Assembly: GCA_937864385.1 (NCBI GenBank)
Contig: CALMJN010000356.1
Span: 1-6,216 of the forward strand
Source of the DNA: an uncultured Methanosarcinales archaeon
GTDB lineage: Archaea > Halobacteriota > Methanosarcinia > Methanotrichales > Methanotrichaceae
Length of the DNA stretch: 6,216 nt
Direction of reading: 5' to 3'
Positions 5,256 through 6,216 of the stretch are shown piece by piece (the first letter of the stretch is position 1; each line of letters opens with the position of its first letter). Under the pieces are notes generated by a model. It was not told where the DNA came from. It saw only the letters and a list, made by a program, of their open reading frames with translations, and did no database searches. A program made the position numbers and the translations under genes.

Positions 5256-6142
5256 AGATCGGCTACCCCACTATCGCCCTGGGGCTGGGCTGCACTCCCA
5301 GCCACACCTTTCGCCTGGCCTCCTACTCCGAGGAGAAGCTGGAGAGGACGGTGGAGAAGAACCTGGACTGCCTGGAGAAGATCCTCTCTTACAATTTAGA
5401 GCATGATCTGCTGTTCTTTCGCATCAGCTCGGAGACGGTGCCCTTCGCCTCCCATCCCATATGCCGATTGGACTGGGAGAAGCGCTTTGCCCGGCGGCTG
5501 AGGCGAATAGGCGGCTTTCTGTCGGAGCATCAATTCAGGATCTCCATGCATCCGGATCAGTTCATAGTGCTCAACTCCCCAAATCCGGATGTGACGGAGA
5601 GGAGCATTGGCGAGATCGATTATCACTGCCGGCTGCTCGATCTCCTGTCACTCTCGCAGGAGGCCAAGGTGCAGATTCACGTGGGAGGAGCCTATGGGGA
5701 CAAGAAGAAGGCTGCTGAGCAGTTCATGGAAAACTATGAGAGGCTTTCAAGCTCAGTCAGGGAAAGGCTGGTGATAGAAAACGACGACCGGCTCTTCAGC
5801 CTGAGAGACTGCCTGGATATAAGCCAGAAGATCCAGATTCCGGTGGTCTTTGACAGCCTGCACCACCAGTGCCTCAATAACGGGGAGAGCTTCTCAGAGG
5901 CGCTGGCCGCCGCCGGCCAGACCTGGGGCCCTGCCGACGGCCTGCCCATGGTCGACTATAGCAACCAGGCGACGGGCGGGCGGCCGGGAAAGCATGCCCC
6001 GTCCATAGATGAAGAAGAGTTCAGGCAATACCTCCAAGAGACAGCCGGACTGGACTATGACCTGATGCTGGAGATAAAGGACAAGAACATCAGCGCTCTC
6101 AAGGCCCGCCGGATCATCCAAAGCCACGGTGGCTTTTCATGA
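5252..6142 (+). CDS. uvsE: UV damage endonuclease UvsE (UVDE)
   Basis: A 296-aa TIM-barrel endonuclease that nicks DNA 5' to UV photoproducts, starting alternative excision repair. Start ATG 5252 overlaps the previous stop (ATGA); an upstream in-frame ATG at 5198 lies inside the neighbouring gene and adds non-family residues. Compared by eye with Thermus UVDE, the metal and catalytic residues are present: H68 (PFASHP), H100 (SMHPDQF), H143 ([10 protein letters not shown]), E176 (IENDDR), D201 and H204 (DSLHH), H248 (GKHA) and E274 (LEIKDK). Departures are A9 where Thermus has the lesion-contacting Asn 10, F104 for Tyr 105, and M233/D235 in LPMVDYS where Thermus has the modified Lys 229 and His 231. 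It is probably active, but metal site and lesion range may differ. Pairing with the RudS-like gene points to a UV-response operon. Confidence 0.93.
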   Translation: MKIGYPTIALGLGCTPSHTFRLASYSEEKLERTVEKNLDCLEKILSYNLEHDLLFFRISSETVPFASHPICRLDWEKRFARRLRRIGGFLSEHQFRISMHPDQFIVLNSPNPDVTERSIGEIDYHCRLLDLLSLSQEAKVQIHVGGAYGDKKKAAEQFMENYERLSSSVRERLVIENDDRLFSLRDCLDISQKIQIPVVFDSLHHQCLNNGESFSEALAAAGQTWGPADGLPMVDYSNQATGGRPGKHAPSIDEEEFRQYLQETAGLDYDLMLEIKDKNISALKARRIIQSHGGFS

Positions 6143-6216
6143 GGGGCCGGAGAGGGCATAACCAGCTAATAGCAGGCGGAGCAAATTATAGCTCAATTGT
6201 TCCTCAGAGCAAGAGG
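6139..6216 (+). CDS. Possible start of a further operon gene, cut by window edge
   Basis: An ATG at 6139 overlaps the uvsE stop by ATGA, and its frame is open for 26 codons to the right edge ([14 protein letters not shown]...). The overlap mirrors the one between the two preceding genes. The peptide is basic and resembles nothing I know, and 26 open codons can arise by chance, so this may be only the 3' untranslated region. Confidence 0.15.
   Translation, partial: MRGRRGHNQLIAGGANYSSIVPQSKR

Noticed and set aside
4987..5406. 139-codon plus-strand frame bridging the two UV genes
   Set aside because: It is an out-of-frame shadow: Arg/Ser-rich translation, no motif, and both overlapping frames are strongly recognised genes.

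Overview
The window looks like chromosomal DNA from a methanogenic archaeon, probably of the Methanothrix/Methanosarcina lineage. That placement is an inference. It rests on the archaeal style of the peroxiredoxin and UvsE proteins, TATA-like boxes placed about 25 nt from start codons that lack a Shine-Dalgarno, frequent ATA codons, and compact ATGA/TGATG gene overlaps. I see no insertion sequence, tRNA, rRNA or CRISPR array. Gene density is high and the codon style is even throughout.

Left part (1-3179), redox and export. An incomplete minus-strand gene (935 to the left edge) encodes a peroxiredoxin with an unrecognised N-terminal domain of about 125 residues and a His/Cys-rich linker. It is divergent from a plus-strand Fur-superfamily regulator that carries the full set of PerR-type metal ligands. 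The 151-bp gap between them holds two large dyads: 969-994 on the peroxiredoxin side, and 1063-1086 abutting the regulator's start codon just after a TATA-like box. This is the classical layout of a peroxide sensor controlling itself and a peroxidase. The regulator is followed after 12 bp by an ABC-2 type exporter, an ATPase and a permease joined by a TGATG overlap, probably in the same transcript.

Middle (3180-4259). A short convergent gap (3180-3265) precedes a minus-strand class I SAM-dependent methyltransferase of unknown substrate (4099-3266). It is divergent, across a 160-bp gap with a 14-bp dyad and TATA-like boxes for both sides, from the last gene group.

Right part (4260-6142), UV response. 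A DUF523 (TudS-type)-DUF1722 fusion, with the architecture of the tRNA 4-thiouridine desulfidase RudS, overlaps by ATGA with a UV damage endonuclease (UvsE). One protein would act on the near-UV chromophore s4U in tRNA and the other on DNA photoproducts, so the pair reads as a compact UV-protection operon. The UvsE has substitutions at several positions that are functional in the Thermus enzyme. A further frame opens with an ATGA overlap at 6139 and runs off the right edge; it is not recognisable.

The items most worth follow-up are the peroxiredoxin fusion with its possible internal start, the two dyads in the perR-peroxiredoxin gap, and the RudS-UvsE pair with its divergent endonuclease.
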